In this document: positions 11,062 through 23,363 of the stretch, one piece after another | Position numbering within the stretch: the stretch's first letter is position 1 | How the letters are laid out: each line of letters begins with the position of its first letter | NCBI GenBank assembly: GCA_018466975.1 | Contig: CM031554.1 | Span: 1,736,001-1,800,000, forward strand | Source: Sparassis latifolia | Lineage: Eukaryota; Basidiomycota; Agaricomycetes; Polyporales; Sparassidaceae | Reading direction: 5' to 3' | DNA length: 64,000 nucleotides | Made by a program: the position numbers and the translations under genes | Notes under the pieces: model-generated | What the model was told of the DNA's origin: nothing | Seen by the model: the letters and a program-made list of their open reading frames with translations, nothing else | Database searches by the model: none

Positions 11062-12212
11062 AAAGATTCCCTGAGCATAGATTGCGTGTTGTGCTCTGAT
11101 CTATGGCGGAAGTAAAGCCTTGCTTGTAATGCCAATTGTGCCTCAATAGTTGGCAATGACCGATAGATGATTCGTACTGCGTCCGGCCTCGCTCTCTTAT
11201 TCGGCATTCGACGACAATCCCGTTGGGAATGTACTGGGAGGTAATACTCGTTAAAGTTGCAATATGAGTCCGCCGCAGTGTTCTGAAATTTCTCTGCTCG
11301 AACTTCCGTGCACTTGATTCCGAAGACGCCGAAGACTTGGCGGACGGAGGACTGAATATCACTACTCTGATTCCGCATCTACAGAGAGTGGAATGCTGGC
11401 GCTCGCGACGTGTGGTGGGACACGATGGGCATCGTTGCTGAAGTCAAACACCCTGCCAAGGCCATGTACTCGCTCGGTGCGTTCCGCGCATGATTCCACA
11501 CCCGAACCCCACAGCAAAGATCAGATCGATAAGCCCCTCCAAAAAAATCCATTCACAGCGCGGATTCTGAAGTCAAACGCTCCGGAAATTCAGGTGGGTG
11601 GTAGGCGCCACCGTGCACCGTAAGCCGCACCTATCAGCTTTTTTTGCAGACCGCCCAAAGGCCGCCTGTGCACGATTTTTTGACCAGGGGCCTAACGATC
11701 CTTGCTGTAGTGTCTGACGTTACGTATCTAGACAGGGACTCCAGCGGGTGCCATCGAGCTGCGGAGGTTGCTTAACTCTCTGAAGACTGACTATAACTTA
11801 GGCATCAAATACATCTTGTAGACAGCATTAAGGTCATTGTCGACCCGCCAACGGTTGGTCTCCGGGGACGTATTCAGTCAGCATATGCGACATCTGCGAT
11901 CCAGAGAGAATACGTCGAGCACGTATTCCGACAGTTACATATGGGATTGGTGGATGAATGTTATGAACAGGCTTGAGGAGAACATGATATTGTTAGTTCT
12001 GTGCCTCATCCATCTTGTAGTCCGAATCTAAACTTTACATCTGAGACAAAATACTTGTAATCCGGCTTCGTTCGTTGGCAATCAGCAACTTTCTTGCATA
12101 GACGACAGAATGATCATTTTGCAGAGTGTGCACTCCTATATGTCGCGGTGAACCTTTATGGACATTGGCGGCCGATTCACGTCTGGCACAAAGTGCAAAC
12201 CTGAATATGGAA
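11062..12212. other. Intergenic region with a dispersed-repeat copy
   Basis: No gene supported. It contains a repeat copy at about 11525-11705 (separate entry). The rest is unassigned and lies between a gene ending on the plus strand and one ending on the minus strand. Confidence 0.55.
11525..11705 (+). repeat. Dispersed repeat, short copy (related to 41.1-41.9 kb)
   Basis: The stretch containing CTCCGGAAATTCAGGTGGGT and, 80 bp later, GGGGCCTAAC followed by GATCCTTGCTG, is matched in the same order at 41110-41195 and 41815-41905. In the other copy about 615 bp separate the two halves. Non-coding in both places. Confidence 0.8.
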
Positions 12213-15200
12213 TCACTGCAACACCAGCCCCACATCCTGACTCGCCCGCTCGCTGATCTCCAACCACTCGGGGAGCACCTTGTCCGGGACGCCGAGCACC
12301 TCTCTGGGCCATGCCGCCATATCCAGATCCGCGTACAGGTGCGCGAGCGCCTCGTGTTCGAGCGGGACGGCGGGAACAGGCACAGGTGGAGCTAGCAACA
12401 CGCAGAAGACAACTTCAGCGGACAATGCAGAGATTAGTGACCACGTACCAAACAGCACTTGCGTACCGTCTGTCTCGCCCAGCTTGGACCACAGAGATGG
12501 GCCAGCGTCTGCGGGCCCCATAGCGGCCAGCCAGCTGATCGCGCTGAGCTCCATGTTCTCGATGCCGTCCCACTTGAGCTCCGCGAACAAGGCCTGCGCA
12601 GGCATCGAGTAAGCGATCGGCCGCGGAGGGTGATTTGACGGTGCAGTAAGGATTCGCGTCAGAGTATCAGGATCGAGGATGTCCAATCCCAGATCCGGCT
12701 GTTTGTCTTCAGATTTAGGTGCGGAGATCGCACTGGGTATTATGGACGCAACTGGAGACCGACGAGAGGATGCGAGAGAAACTCTTGTCTTCCCACTTGA
12801 CGGAGCGACCGCACGCTCAGACTTTTTGCTGTCAGGAGAGTCCGCCGGAATTTTGCCAGATGCTCCGGCCCGCAAGTCTAGCGAAGTCAGCTCTGATTTC
12901 GAGGTGCCCTTCATTATAATCTCCGACTGCTCCAACTTCACAGCATTGGCATTTGTGCGAGTTCTAGTTCGTTGTTTCTTCTGCGTGGTATTCGTTGACT
13001 GTTTCGCTATGTCCATCTCTGCCTCCTTTGGTGCTTTTGCGGGATCAGCTAAAATCTTCGTCGTCGTTCCGTTCGAATCTAGCTCTGTATTCAACGATGG
13101 TGAATCTTCTGACTGTACCTTCCAAAATGTAAAATGTCGATACGTACGCGGTTCAGACGACCTGATAGCAGCAACAGGAATAGGGCATGCAGTACTTCTT
13201 GTGACGTTCGGCGTTTGGACAGAAACAGGCATTACGTCCGGCTTCGTATCAGTCCTGTGGAAAGCGACAGCCGGCGGCTCTGCAGTGATTTCAATATATG
13301 TATCCGATACAGCACGACCGAGAACTCACTGTCGTCGCTCGACCCCTCCTCCTCTGCCCTCGTAAACGTTACCGACACTTCCTCCTCTTCAATCTTCACA
13401 ACAGATCGCCCAGAGAGGACCACGTCGAGCAACCTTCGCTAACGTTACGGAATGCTTTTTAGACAACTTGCACGACGCTGCACAGGGACGTACCTGATGC
13501 CTCGCCTGCTTCGTCTTCTTACGTGTCTTCTCCACCACTGCAGCCTTCACTTCAACATTCTGCGGCTTCACCTGGGAGCAATTCGCAATTTCTCCGTTCC
13601 TCTCGCGCGCTCTCTGCTTTCGGCGCTCCTGCACACGCACGCGGACACTCATTTCAAGCAATGGTTCGGACGTAGGAGCAATCTTAGTATGATATGGACC
13701 GGGAATGTGTAGTGCCGCTTGCTCCTGTGCCTTCGCCTTCCTGCACTGCTGGGTTTGCATGCGCGCGCTCGAAGCAGACGGAGGCTTAGATGCAGCGGGT
13801 GGTCTTGTCGTACGCTGTTTTGCGGTCTGCGGTTTTGGGGTGTAGAGCACAAACTGGTTTCCAATGCGAAAGGACGTCAGTGACGGGGACACCATTGCAG
13901 GTCGTTCAAGTGATAGCTGGGCGTCTAAAGCAGGAAGAACAGAGAAATGAGTCGAAGCTGGCGTTGGTAAAGGGATAATCTCGTGAGGTCGATTAGGTAT
14001 GTTCAGAGCAAGTATATGGGTGGATGGGCGAGGAGCAATTGGAACATATGGACGAAGGGTGTTCCCTTGGATGCGAGAACCTGCAGTTGCATGTGGAGAA
14101 AAGACAGACTTAGGGGGACGAGTGCCACCAACGTTCGTATGTCGATCATCGCTGCCGGAAGCCGTGGCAAAAGTAGGAGCCGGGGGATCGATGAGCGATG
14201 CAGAAGCAAGTACGCGAGGGCTTTTGGTGAACGCAGATGGATCAGAAGTTTGGCGAGCTTCAGGTAAAACCCACGCAGTTATGGACGTGAGATTGGACGC
14301 AGACGTCAGTGCGGGAGAAGAGACCTGGTTGGAAGCACCGGCGTGCGCGGCAGAGAGTATGTAAGCGTGCTTGAGCCTCCTCGCTGTAGGCGGTGATTGG
14401 GGTTGCGGTGCGTTTTGAGCAGACTCTGGATCGGAGCGATCAGTGGTACTCCGGTCGATTTCAAAGACGAGGTGGATATATGCGCCACAAATTGAGCCCT
14501 CTCTTGGAAGACAACATACCAGTAGTCCCACGTTCTAGACAAGTAGCAAATGAAGTAGAAGACGTCGCAACTTGAAGGTGAGGACCCGAGATAGTAGTCT
14601 GGCGAACAAGGTCTTGATCTGGAGCAGCAGCGTCGCGTTGTTCAGCAGACACGCAGAGAACAGAAGAAAAGGAAGGACCAGGGACAGCGTGAGACGTTCC
14701 ATCGAAGATGAGTCCGAGAGTGTTCGAAGTAATCGACTGTGACGAAGCAGTTGAGCCGCAGTTAGAGTTAGTATTCTCAGAGCCTAATTTTGAGGCGACA
14801 GGCTGAACGGCGGTATAAGCGACTCGGATGATGTTAGTTTGGTCTTCAGCAAAAAGAGCTCGCTTGCGCTTCTGACGAGGAGGAACGTGCGCAGAGGAAG
14901 AGGGCCGAAACAATTCAGAAACATGGGTATATGCGGGCATGAAAGTGCTTTGCGATGCAGCAATGAGAGAATTCAGGCCGGGAACCCGGGTATATGCACG
15001 TTTTTTTGTGTCTTCGGTTAACTTTACAGTGCCAGGGGAGGCGGGAAGTGTATAAGGAGCAGAAGGAGAGCCACGTGGGGATGACGAGGTGACAACAGCC
15101 CCCTGTTCACCCTCCGAGGATATATGCGTCAACGGGCTGGTAAAATCGAAGTCGGATGACGGCAAGACCGGGGAGCGCGTCAGCTCAGGCGTTTGCATCC

Positions 15201-15921
15201 GAGACGTACGAGGAGACGGAGAGAACAGATTAGGAGAGTCCATAGAAGACAAGAAACGACTGGCACAAGTAGCACAGGAAGGGTTTGGGTTGGCGTCGTG
15301 CGCCCGGGTATGGCGGACTGCTGGCGGTAATGGTTCAAGATTTTCCAGAATGCGAGGATCCGATTTCACAACATAGCCTGTGGGAACTTTACTTTGGGTA
15401 TGCCCTTTATCGACCTTTCTGCGCTTCATCCCGCGACCTTCATGCAGTACAGGAGAAGCACGTTCGCGCTTGACCTGCACCGCTTTCACCTGTGTCCTGG
15501 CGTCTTCAACAGTTCCGACATCCTCAGAGACAGGCACAGTCCGAACGATCCCTACGGGCAGTTCATATGTCCCTGTCGTAGGCTTCTTCCCCTTCGCCTT
15601 GTACCAGTGGTATTTCTTGTGCGAGAACCAGGCGTGAACTTGCGCAGGTTCAACGCCGCGTGCTGCTGCCCACAACCTACGGGAGTCAAGGCTGGGTATC
15701 CGAGGATCTGCTTTCCATATGTTGTTCAGTTCCGTGGTATCCTCAGCAGAGAGGACGTTTGGCTTCGCCGTGGTAGCTGCCGGTGCCTGGGCAGTGAGCG
15801 AGACCATCGGCTTGCTGTGACCACCTAGAGCTCGCGTTCGTCGAGCTACGATGCGCCGAGGACACCGTTGCAGAGGAAGTTCGTCTGGTAGAGAGGGACT
15901 GCGTTGCTCTCTCTTCATCAC
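12213..15921 (-). CDS. Large homeodomain-containing protein
   Basis: Probable nuclear DNA-binding protein, 1150 residues, five exons: 15921-14520, 14425-13494, 13438-13330, 13279-12449, 12391-12213 (3453 nt, in frame). The homeodomain lies at about residues 55-112: LSAEDTTELNNIWKADPRIP, then SLDSRRLWAAARGVEPAQVH and the recognition helix VHAWFSHKKYHWYK. The usual WFxNRR is altered to WFSHKK, so the invariant Asn is His. The rest is disordered in character: Ser/Pro/Thr-rich, with basic patches (GRGMKRRKVDK) that could be nuclear signals, a Glu/Arg-rich basic segment near residue 730, and an acidic EEEEVSV stretch. The C-terminal 120 residues look globular (ALFAELKWDGIENMELSAIS). Whether the exon 1 ATG is the true start is not certain. 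A splice split into two genes is possible but unneeded, since the frame holds. Confidence 0.8.
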
Positions 15922-16194
15922 GGTAGTATGAATCAGATTTCGACCAGGCCGGACGTCGTCAATCAGCTTGAGCGCTTGCGCGCTCGAGCAATTCGGAGCA
16001 CGTGGTAGTCATTTTTCGTTGCAGAGATTCACACAAATATTGTTTTGCCGAATCCACAGCTCACAACCTGGCATCCTATTCTACAGCTTTGATTTGATTA
16101 CATCTATGTAGGGCTCACCAAGCATCAAGTACTGGACAGCGGTAGTCGGGACTGTCGACGTTGCAGCATTCATTGAGCGCACCAGGAACTCAAA

Positions 16195-17672
16195 TTAATC
16201 CTTGGAAATCTTGATGACGACCTTCCCTACGTGCTTTTGACTATCAAGGTGTTCGTACGCTTTCTGTGCATCTTCAAAGGGGAACACCTTGTCCACCACG
16301 GGCTTGATGAGGTTCGCGCTAATAAGGCGGTTCATAGCTTCGAATCTGTAAATGTAATGTCAGCATTGATGCACGCAAGGTCGTCATGGATGACAGAGCC
16401 AGAGCCCGTCGTGATGCTTACTGGACTCGAGACCCAACGATGACACCGTGCAAAGAAGCATTTTTTAACATGACTTGCTGAGGAAGTGTGCTAATGTCGC
16501 CATCCTGATGCAACTATCGCATGGGTACAGTACAGCATGAGGATCGGAGAAAGACGTACCGCAGCGACAACTCCCACGACGTGCACTGAGCCTCCATAAC
16601 AAACGCTATTCAGCGACTTGGTCAGGGTCCCCGAGCCGCCAACCTCAATGACGTGGTCCACGCCTCTACCGTTCGTCTAGAGAGCATCTGAGATTGAATA
16701 CATCCACGCTGATTGAATCGCAAACAAACAAACGTACAATTCTCAGCACTTCCTCGTCCCAGTCCGGCATGGTCTTGTAGTTGATTAAGTGTTTCGCGCC
16801 GAGCCTCGCTGCGACCTTGAGCTTTGCGTCCGACGACGACGTCGCGATGACAGTTGCACCCAAGGCGATGGCGAATTGCAAGCCGAAGATGGCCACGCCG
16901 CCTGTGCCTTGGATTAACACGGTGTCGCCGCCCTTGGCCGGTATTGATCCTTGCAGGGCAGTATATGCAGTGAGAGCAGCACATCTGAATGGCTGGCTCA
17001 TCAGCTCTGCAGAGGATCGATGATACATAGAAGACAAGGAATCACTGCTTACGGTAGAGTGGATGCTTCCTCGTAGGACAAGTGGTCCGGAGCGCGCACT
17101 AGACACTGCACAGTGCAATGTTCAATTCGAGTACGAGCACCCGAGAGGAGTACTTACGTGTACAGGGAAGACCTTATATTCAGTCAACACGCCGTCAATG
17201 GGAGCGCCCAATGCGCTGAGTAGATAGCCCGACTTGAACTCGCCGAAGATATGGTCCACCCAGAAGTTCGCGCAAACACGATCGCCGACCTTCCATTCCT
17301 CGACCTCATCGCCAACAGCAATAATTTCCCCCGCCATGTCGCAAAGCGGTACAACATTCTCTTTTATCGCGGGAACAGGATATTTCCCCTTGGCGAGTAG
17401 TAAATCTCGGAACTAACGATATGATGTCAAAAGTTAGAATATATCGGTGGCAATGAACTTCTGAAGAGGACGAACCTGAAGTGAAGCGGCGTGTATTTTG
17501 ACTAGTACCTCAGAGTGCTTCGGCGGAGTGACCACTGCTTCTCGCATTGTGAGGTTATGAACGCCATCGAACTAGATATTCACATCAGTCAGTGTTACAA
17601 AATATGAGCTAGCCTGAAGCCTGCCTTGGGAAGGTAGTACTGGCGAGTAGTCTGTGGCAGTGGCATGACCAT
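16195..17672 (-). CDS. Zinc-type alcohol dehydrogenase / quinone oxidoreductase-like MDR protein
   Basis: NAD(P)-dependent medium-chain oxidoreductase, 349 residues, eight exons: 17672-17625, 17571-17476, 17412-17158, 17105-17053, 16984-16738, 16676-16560, 16504-16422, 16345-16195 (1050 nt, in frame). The GroES-like half shows [44 protein letters not shown] and GDRVCANFW. The nucleotide fold has [18 protein letters not shown] (a GTGGVA loop in place of the usual GxGGVG) and [20 protein letters not shown]. It ends KVVIKISKD. The first intron has a GC donor: AAG then GCAGGC at 17624, acceptor CTAG at 17572; 53 nt, giving the expected N-terminus [14 protein letters not shown]. The usual catalytic and structural zinc ligands are not evident, so the quinone-reductase-like branch is favoured. 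Substrate unknown. Confidence 0.9.
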
Positions 17673-18720
17673 CAATACAGATGGGGGTTAACTTCGAAAT
17701 CGAAGAACTTCTATCCCTGGCGCCTTTGTATCTGCTGCGTGGGGTACGGGCGGCTTCAGGCGGCATAGGCATAGGCTGATTAAGAGGCTGCATCACTAAG
17801 CAGAAGTCATCCAGGCATCGTAGGAATCCTGAGAGAACGAGGAGGCCGCCGCATCGTTGACTGTTGTCATAGGCGCTGAGTCCCAAAAATATTACGTATT
17901 ATGTGCTATGACGCAGAGTAAACCGTCGGAACGCCATTTTTTCCTGAAGTCAGTCCAACTGTGCTGTGAACTTTGCTAGTGGAAAAATACACATTATCAG
18001 AATGCACCGGTAGGTATGGTCAAAAGTTTAACCAAATGGATTGAGAGCGTACCAGGTCGGTTTCTCGCGTTTGACCTCAACATCAAATTGGCAAATTCTC
18101 GTAAATGAACATTTCAAATGTGAAGCCATAGCATTGCAATAGATCTGGGAGATTATGTCGCTTGCTCGCATAATCAGTATATATACACCTCCTTGCGTAC
18201 CCATAGATCAAATTTGACCACCACTAACCTGCACGCAGCGTATAAGGCAATACTACTGCCTACGTATCCAGCCAGCGACTCTGACCACACCGCGAGACTC
18301 AGAAACGTTGTTGAGGTACACACATGGCGACACGGACAGAGTACGCCACCAAGTTCCTCACGTAATCACTTAGCCGTGACCGCTCTTGGTCGCCTTCCCC
18401 CTCCTCGCGTACTCGCAATAAAGGCGAGGATCGGGTACAAAGTCGGCCGCGTAGCTGAGCGAATTTAGCAGCAATGCCTGTCCTACTGCAACTAACCGCA
18501 GCAAGCTTTTTTCAGGCGGTTAGTCTTACAATGTCAGTGGCCGGGAGTCTCTACCTTTTTGCCTCCTCTGGAAATTCTAAGAGCGTGATCACCTCAGATA
18601 CAGCTCCTCAAATCCTTATGGGTGGACATCGGAGAAGGCCAGCAGTGCAAAAGGGAGTTGAAACAGCAGAACGGCGATTCGATCGTACGAGCGCCAATAT
18701 TGCCGTCGCCCAGCCCAAAT
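17673..18720. other. Intergenic region between dehydrogenase gene and transposon cluster
   Basis: No supported gene. The part next to 17672 is the dehydrogenase promoter; the rest has no clear features until the TIR element at 18721. Confidence 0.5.
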
Positions 18721-19307
18721 GTGGTCTCGTACCCCGACGTGAGTGAGTAACGCACCCCACCACCGCCCTCGCTCTGACGTCTGGGGCATTTCAACCGTGA
18801 CACCCCCCCTTGCTCTTATCAGCCCTAAGCGAGATTATCTGAGCGCGCGCCATCAATTGGCCTGCCTAAATCGGCAATTCCTCTGTGCTTCCTCTGACTT
18901 TCGAGCCATGATATCACCGCGTACACCCACTGTTGTAGCAGTCATTCTCTGTAATTAGCATAGAAATACTATCTTGACAATGTACATGTAGTTTAATGAA
19001 TTATATGAGTTATTGCGGCCGCAGAAAACATGAACTAACTGCAAACTCTACTTACTTTCCTTGGTTTCTCACAGAGGTGTCTCAATCCTACTTATTCCTC
19101 TTGCGAGGAAGCTCATATTGCATCACTTGTATATTTCTGCATGATTGCATGGCCTCGTCACCGGCAATGCCCTCAAAAGTTGAGTATGAATCTCGACATC
19201 GAGTCTCTGTGCCTTCCCGAAAAGGCAGGATGATTGATCGCGTGGGCTCAGATAATCTCGCTTAGGGCTGATAAGAGCAAGGGGGGGTGTCACGGTTGAA
19301 ATGCCCC

Positions 19308-20541
19308 CATCAGCAAAACCGGGAATTTTCTCCAAAGAGATTATAAAGGTGTAATTCCATGTAACTTGCACAATTTTTTCACCAAGGAATACATTGCATT
19401 GTAATCCTGAGTCAGATTGCAGAGTTGCCAACTGGCATAATCAGTTATAAACTCTGGAAACATTTTACAGGTTATGAAGCTCATATAAGTTCCTACAAAA
19501 TTTATTATGCACTTGTAGCATGTAGGCACAGACCGTCCTAAACAGACCGAAACCGATTCATTCGGATCGGTTTCATAATTCTCAAAAGTGGGGGTATTCC
19601 AAATTATGTCAACATATTATTATTGCTGCGGTACAAGATGTACAAAGTGCTCTACATTAGAACTAGTTGGGCCTACTCACTGCACGAAACCCGCGTGCGT
19701 CAGAATCGCCCACTTACCGCGTAACAACACCCGCGTGCCACCATAACAAACAAGTAGTTAGGTCTACTTACCGCACCAACACCCGCGTACCGCCATAAAC
19801 AACCAACACTAGGAATCAACACACTTACATTTCCGCCCACAGGCATAGAACAATAGAGATTGAAATAGAACGCACCGCATGTCGCTCCAACCACGGGAGC
19901 CCAACCAAGCTGCGCGCAACAATAAGCCCGGTAGACCTGTGCGATATAGTTGGCTGCATGTAACGGCACTCACCTGGCAGGCACATTGCAGTGGCAGATG
20001 CTGCGAATTTATACGCGAGTGAGGGTGGCGAGAATTGTCGGCGGACGGTAGTCGCGATGCATCGAGAGTAGCCTCAGACTTGCCTCAGAATCGCCTCGAA
20101 ACAACTTCGGATCTTTTTACTGACAGTGGCCTGGACAAGAGCCTTGCCTTAATGCTTGCATTTGGTGCGGTATCCGGGGGCCTGAATATGAAGATACGAA
20201 AGAGCAACTCGGAGCGAGTTCTGTGGAGAGTGCTAGTAGACGCCCAATAGGCGCTCCTTACAACATTGTATGTAGGCGTCTAGAAGTTCTTCCGACTGTG
20301 TAACCTGGTGAGCAACGTTTGACTTGGGTTACATCGCTCGACAACTCTTTGTCGACATATATTTTTGTTCTAACTTGTGTATCAATTTCTGTTCTATGTT
20401 ATCTTCTTTATAGACCTCTACTACCTTTACTTTGATTACAAATCGGTTTAAATATTACTAGTCCTGTGTAACTTACACAACCCTTGCTACCCCGATGTAA
20501 CTGGTGTAACCTTACATAAAAATTTCCCGCTTTTGCTGATG
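19308..20541 (-). mobile_element. Non-autonomous TIR element, copy A (CATCAGCAAAA family)
   Basis: 1234 bp with imperfect inverted ends CATCAGCAAAACCGGGAA and CATCAGCAAAAGCGGGAAA (reverse of the right end). It is inserted in the right arm of element E, as shown by comparison with the intact left arm. The target duplication is unclear here (CCCC left, GCCC right). Internal features are shared with copies B and C: a near-terminal hairpin TCGACAACTCTTTGTCGA, a TATAAAT on the minus strand at about 20008, and three tandem units with GCGTGCCGCCATAAC near 19685-19795. No transposase frame. Confidence 0.8.
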
Positions 20542-20566
20542 GCCCAGACGTCAGAGCGAGGGCGGT

Positions 20567-21737
20567 CATCAGCAAAACCGGGAATTTTCTCCAAAGAGAT
20601 TATAAAGGTGTAATCCCACGTAACTTGTGCAATTTTTTCACCAAGGAATACATTGCATTGTAATCCTGAGTCAGATTGCAGAGTTGCCAACTGGCATAAT
20701 CAGTTATAAACTCTGGAAACATTTTACAGGTTATGAAGCTCATATAACTTCCTGCAAAATTTATTATGCACTTGTAGCACGTAGGCACAGACCGTCCTAA
20801 ACAGACCGAAACCGATTCATTCGGATCGGTTTCATAACTCTCAAAGTATTCCAAATTATGTCAACATATTATATTACAGCGGTACAACACGTACAAAGTG
20901 CTCTACATTAGAACTACTTGGGCCTACTCACTGCACCAAAACCCGCGTGCCGTCGAAACGCCCACTTACCGCGTAACAACACCCGCGTGCCGCCATAACA
21001 AACAAGTATTTAGGTCTACTTACCGCACCAACACCCATGTACCGCTGTAACAACCAACACTAGGAATCAACACACTTACATTTCTGCCCACAGGCATAAA
21101 ACAATAGAGATTGAAATAGAACGCACCGCGTGTCGCTCCAACCACGGAAGCCCAACCAAGCTGCGCGCAACAACAGCCCGGTATCACCTGTGCGATACAG
21201 TTAGCCGCGTGTAACGGCACTCACCTGGCAGGCACATTGCAGTGGCAGATGCTGCGAATTTATATGCGAGTGAGGGTGGCGAGAATTGTCGGCGGACGGT
21301 AGTCGCGATGCATCGAGACTTGCCTCAGAATTGCCTCGAAACAACTTCGGATCTTTTCACTGTGGCCTGGACAAGAGCCTTGCCTTAATGCTTGCATTTG
21401 GTGCGGTATCCGGGGGCCTGAATATGAACGATGCAAGAGCAACTCGGAGCGAGTTCTGCGGAGAGTGCTAGGCGTCTAGAAGTTCTTCCGACTGTGTAAC
21501 CTGGTGAGCAACGTTTGACTTGGGTTACATCGCTCGACAACTCTTTGTCGACATGTATTTTTGTTCTAACTTGTGTATCAATTTCTGTTCTATGTTATCT
21601 TCTTTATAGACCTCTACTACCTTTACTTTGATTACAAATCAGTTTAAATATTACTAGTCCTGTGTAACTTACACAACCCTTGCTACCCCGATGTAACTGG
21701 TGTAACCTTACATAAAAATTTCCCGCTTTTGCTGATG
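20567..21737 (-). mobile_element. Non-autonomous TIR element, copy B (CATCAGCAAAA family)
   Basis: 1171 bp, very similar to copy A and only 25 bp from it. Those 25 bp are leftover element E arm. The flanks are GT at 20565-20566 and 21738-21739; the empty site in the left arm of E has a single GT, supporting a 2-bp duplication. It has the same hairpin, minus-strand TATA motif and tandem units as copies A and C. Confidence 0.8.
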
Positions 21738-21902
21738 GTGGTGAGGTGCGTTACTCGCTCACGTCGGGGTACGAGACCACCCAAATGGCATAAATCGATG
21801 ATCTACTGGAGGCCGCAAGCATGAGCGGAGGCAGATGAGTGCCTTCAGGTTCGGCCAGTCACGCAGAATTTCGAACAGTACGCCAGGGGAATTCATACCC
21901 CA

Positions 21903-23361
21903 CATCAGCAAAACTGGGAATTTTCTCCAAAGAGATTATAAAGGTGTAATTCCATGTAACTTGTGCAATTTTTTCACCAAGGAATACATTGCATTGTAAC
22001 CCTGAGTCAGATTGCAGAGTTGCCAACTGGCATAATCAGTTATATACTCTGGAAACATTTTACAGGTTATGAAGCTCATATAACTTCCTACAAAATTTAT
22101 TATGCACTTGTAGCGCGTAGCACAGACCGTCCTAAACAGACCGAAACCAATTCATTCAGATCGGTTCATAATTCTCAAAAGTGGGAATATTCCAAATGTC
22201 AACATATTATTATTACTGTGGAGGTACAAGACATACAAAGTGCTCTACATTAGAACTACATCAGCAAAACCCAACTTTTACTTAAAAGGGTACTTAAATG
22301 ACTTAAATGGACTTATGATCCTTATTTAAGGGTATAAGGTCAAAAAGGGGCCTAATGCATATTACATGAGTGTCTGAAATCAGACTTATGGACACTTATT
22401 TGAAGACTTATTGCCTTAAATAAGGGTTGTAAGACCGAAAAGTCAAAATAGCTCTGTAAGAAAAAGTTGGGTTTTGCTGATGTAGTTGGACCTACTCACT
22501 GCATCAAAACCCGCGTGCCGCCATAACGCCCACTTACCGCAGTGACAACACCCGCATGCCACCATAATAAACAAGTAGTTATGCCTACTTACCGCACCAA
22601 CACCCGCGTACTGCCGTAACAACCAACACTAGAAATGAACATACACTACACTTCCGCCCAGAGGCATAAAACAACAGAGATTGAAATAGAACGCACCGCG
22701 TGTCGCTCCAACCACGGGAGCCCAACCAAGCTGCGCGCAACAAACCCGGTAGACCTGTGCGACATAATTAGCCGCGTGTAACAGCACTCACCTGACAGGC
22801 ACATTGAACTGGCAGAGGCTGCGAATTTATACGCAAGTGAGGGTGGCGAGAATTGTCGGCGGACGGTAGTCGCGATGCATCGAGATTAGCCTCAGACTTG
22901 CCTCAGAGTCGCCTCGAAACAGCTTCGGATCTTTTCGCTGTGAGGGCCTGGACAAGCGCCTTGCCTTAATGCTTGCATTTGGTGCGGTATTCGGGGGCCT
23001 GAATATGAAGATACGACGCAAGAGCAACTCGGAGCGAGTTCTGCGGAGAGCGCTAGTAGACGCCCAATAGGCGCTCCTTACAACATTATATGTAGGCGTC
23101 TGGAAGTTCTTCCGACTGTGTAACCTGGTGAGCAACGTTTGACTTGGGTTACATCGCTCGACAACTCTTTGTCGACATGTATTTTTGTTCTAACTTGTGT
23201 ATCAATTTCTGTTCTATGTAATCTTCTTTATAGACCTCTACTACCTTTACTTTGATTACAAATCGGTTTAAATATTACTAGTCCCGTGTAACTTACACAA
23301 CGCTTGCTACCCCGATGTAACTGGTGTAACCTTACATAAAAATTTCCCGTTTTTGCTGATG
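21903..23361 (-). mobile_element. Non-autonomous TIR element, copy C, carrying a nested MITE
   Basis: Same family as A and B; ends CATCAGCAAAACTGGGAA and the reverse of CCCGTTTTTGCTGATG. The flanks CA at 21901-21902 and 23362-23363 fit a 2-bp duplication. It is split by the MITE at 22259-22482, whose removal restores the GAACTAGTTGG sequence found in copy A. Confidence 0.8.
22259..22482. mobile_element. 224-bp MITE with TA target duplication, nested in copy C
   Basis: Inverted ends CATCAGCAAAACCCAACTTTT and reverse AAAGTTGGGTTTTGCTGATG. TA at 22257-22258 and 22483-22484; copies A and B show the empty site. It shares the first 11 bases with the 1.2-kb elements. The interior is AT-rich with repeated ACTTAAATGG-like words. 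Confidence 0.85.
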
Positions 23362-23363
23362 CA

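Larger units (their letters stand above)
18721..21780. mobile_element. TIR element E (GTGGTCTCG ends, 6-bp target duplication), interrupted by elements A and B
   Basis: Inverted arms: the left arm is about 18721-18868. The right arm matches it on the minus strand in three pieces: 21780-21738, 20566-20542 and 19307-19222. The gaps are exactly the two inserted elements A and B. The outer ends are GTGGTCTCG and its reverse complement, flanked by CCAAAT at 18715-18720 and 21781-21786. Without the insertions the element would be about 600 bp with arms of about 150 bp. No coding capacity is seen, so it is non-autonomous. Family unknown. Confidence 0.75.
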
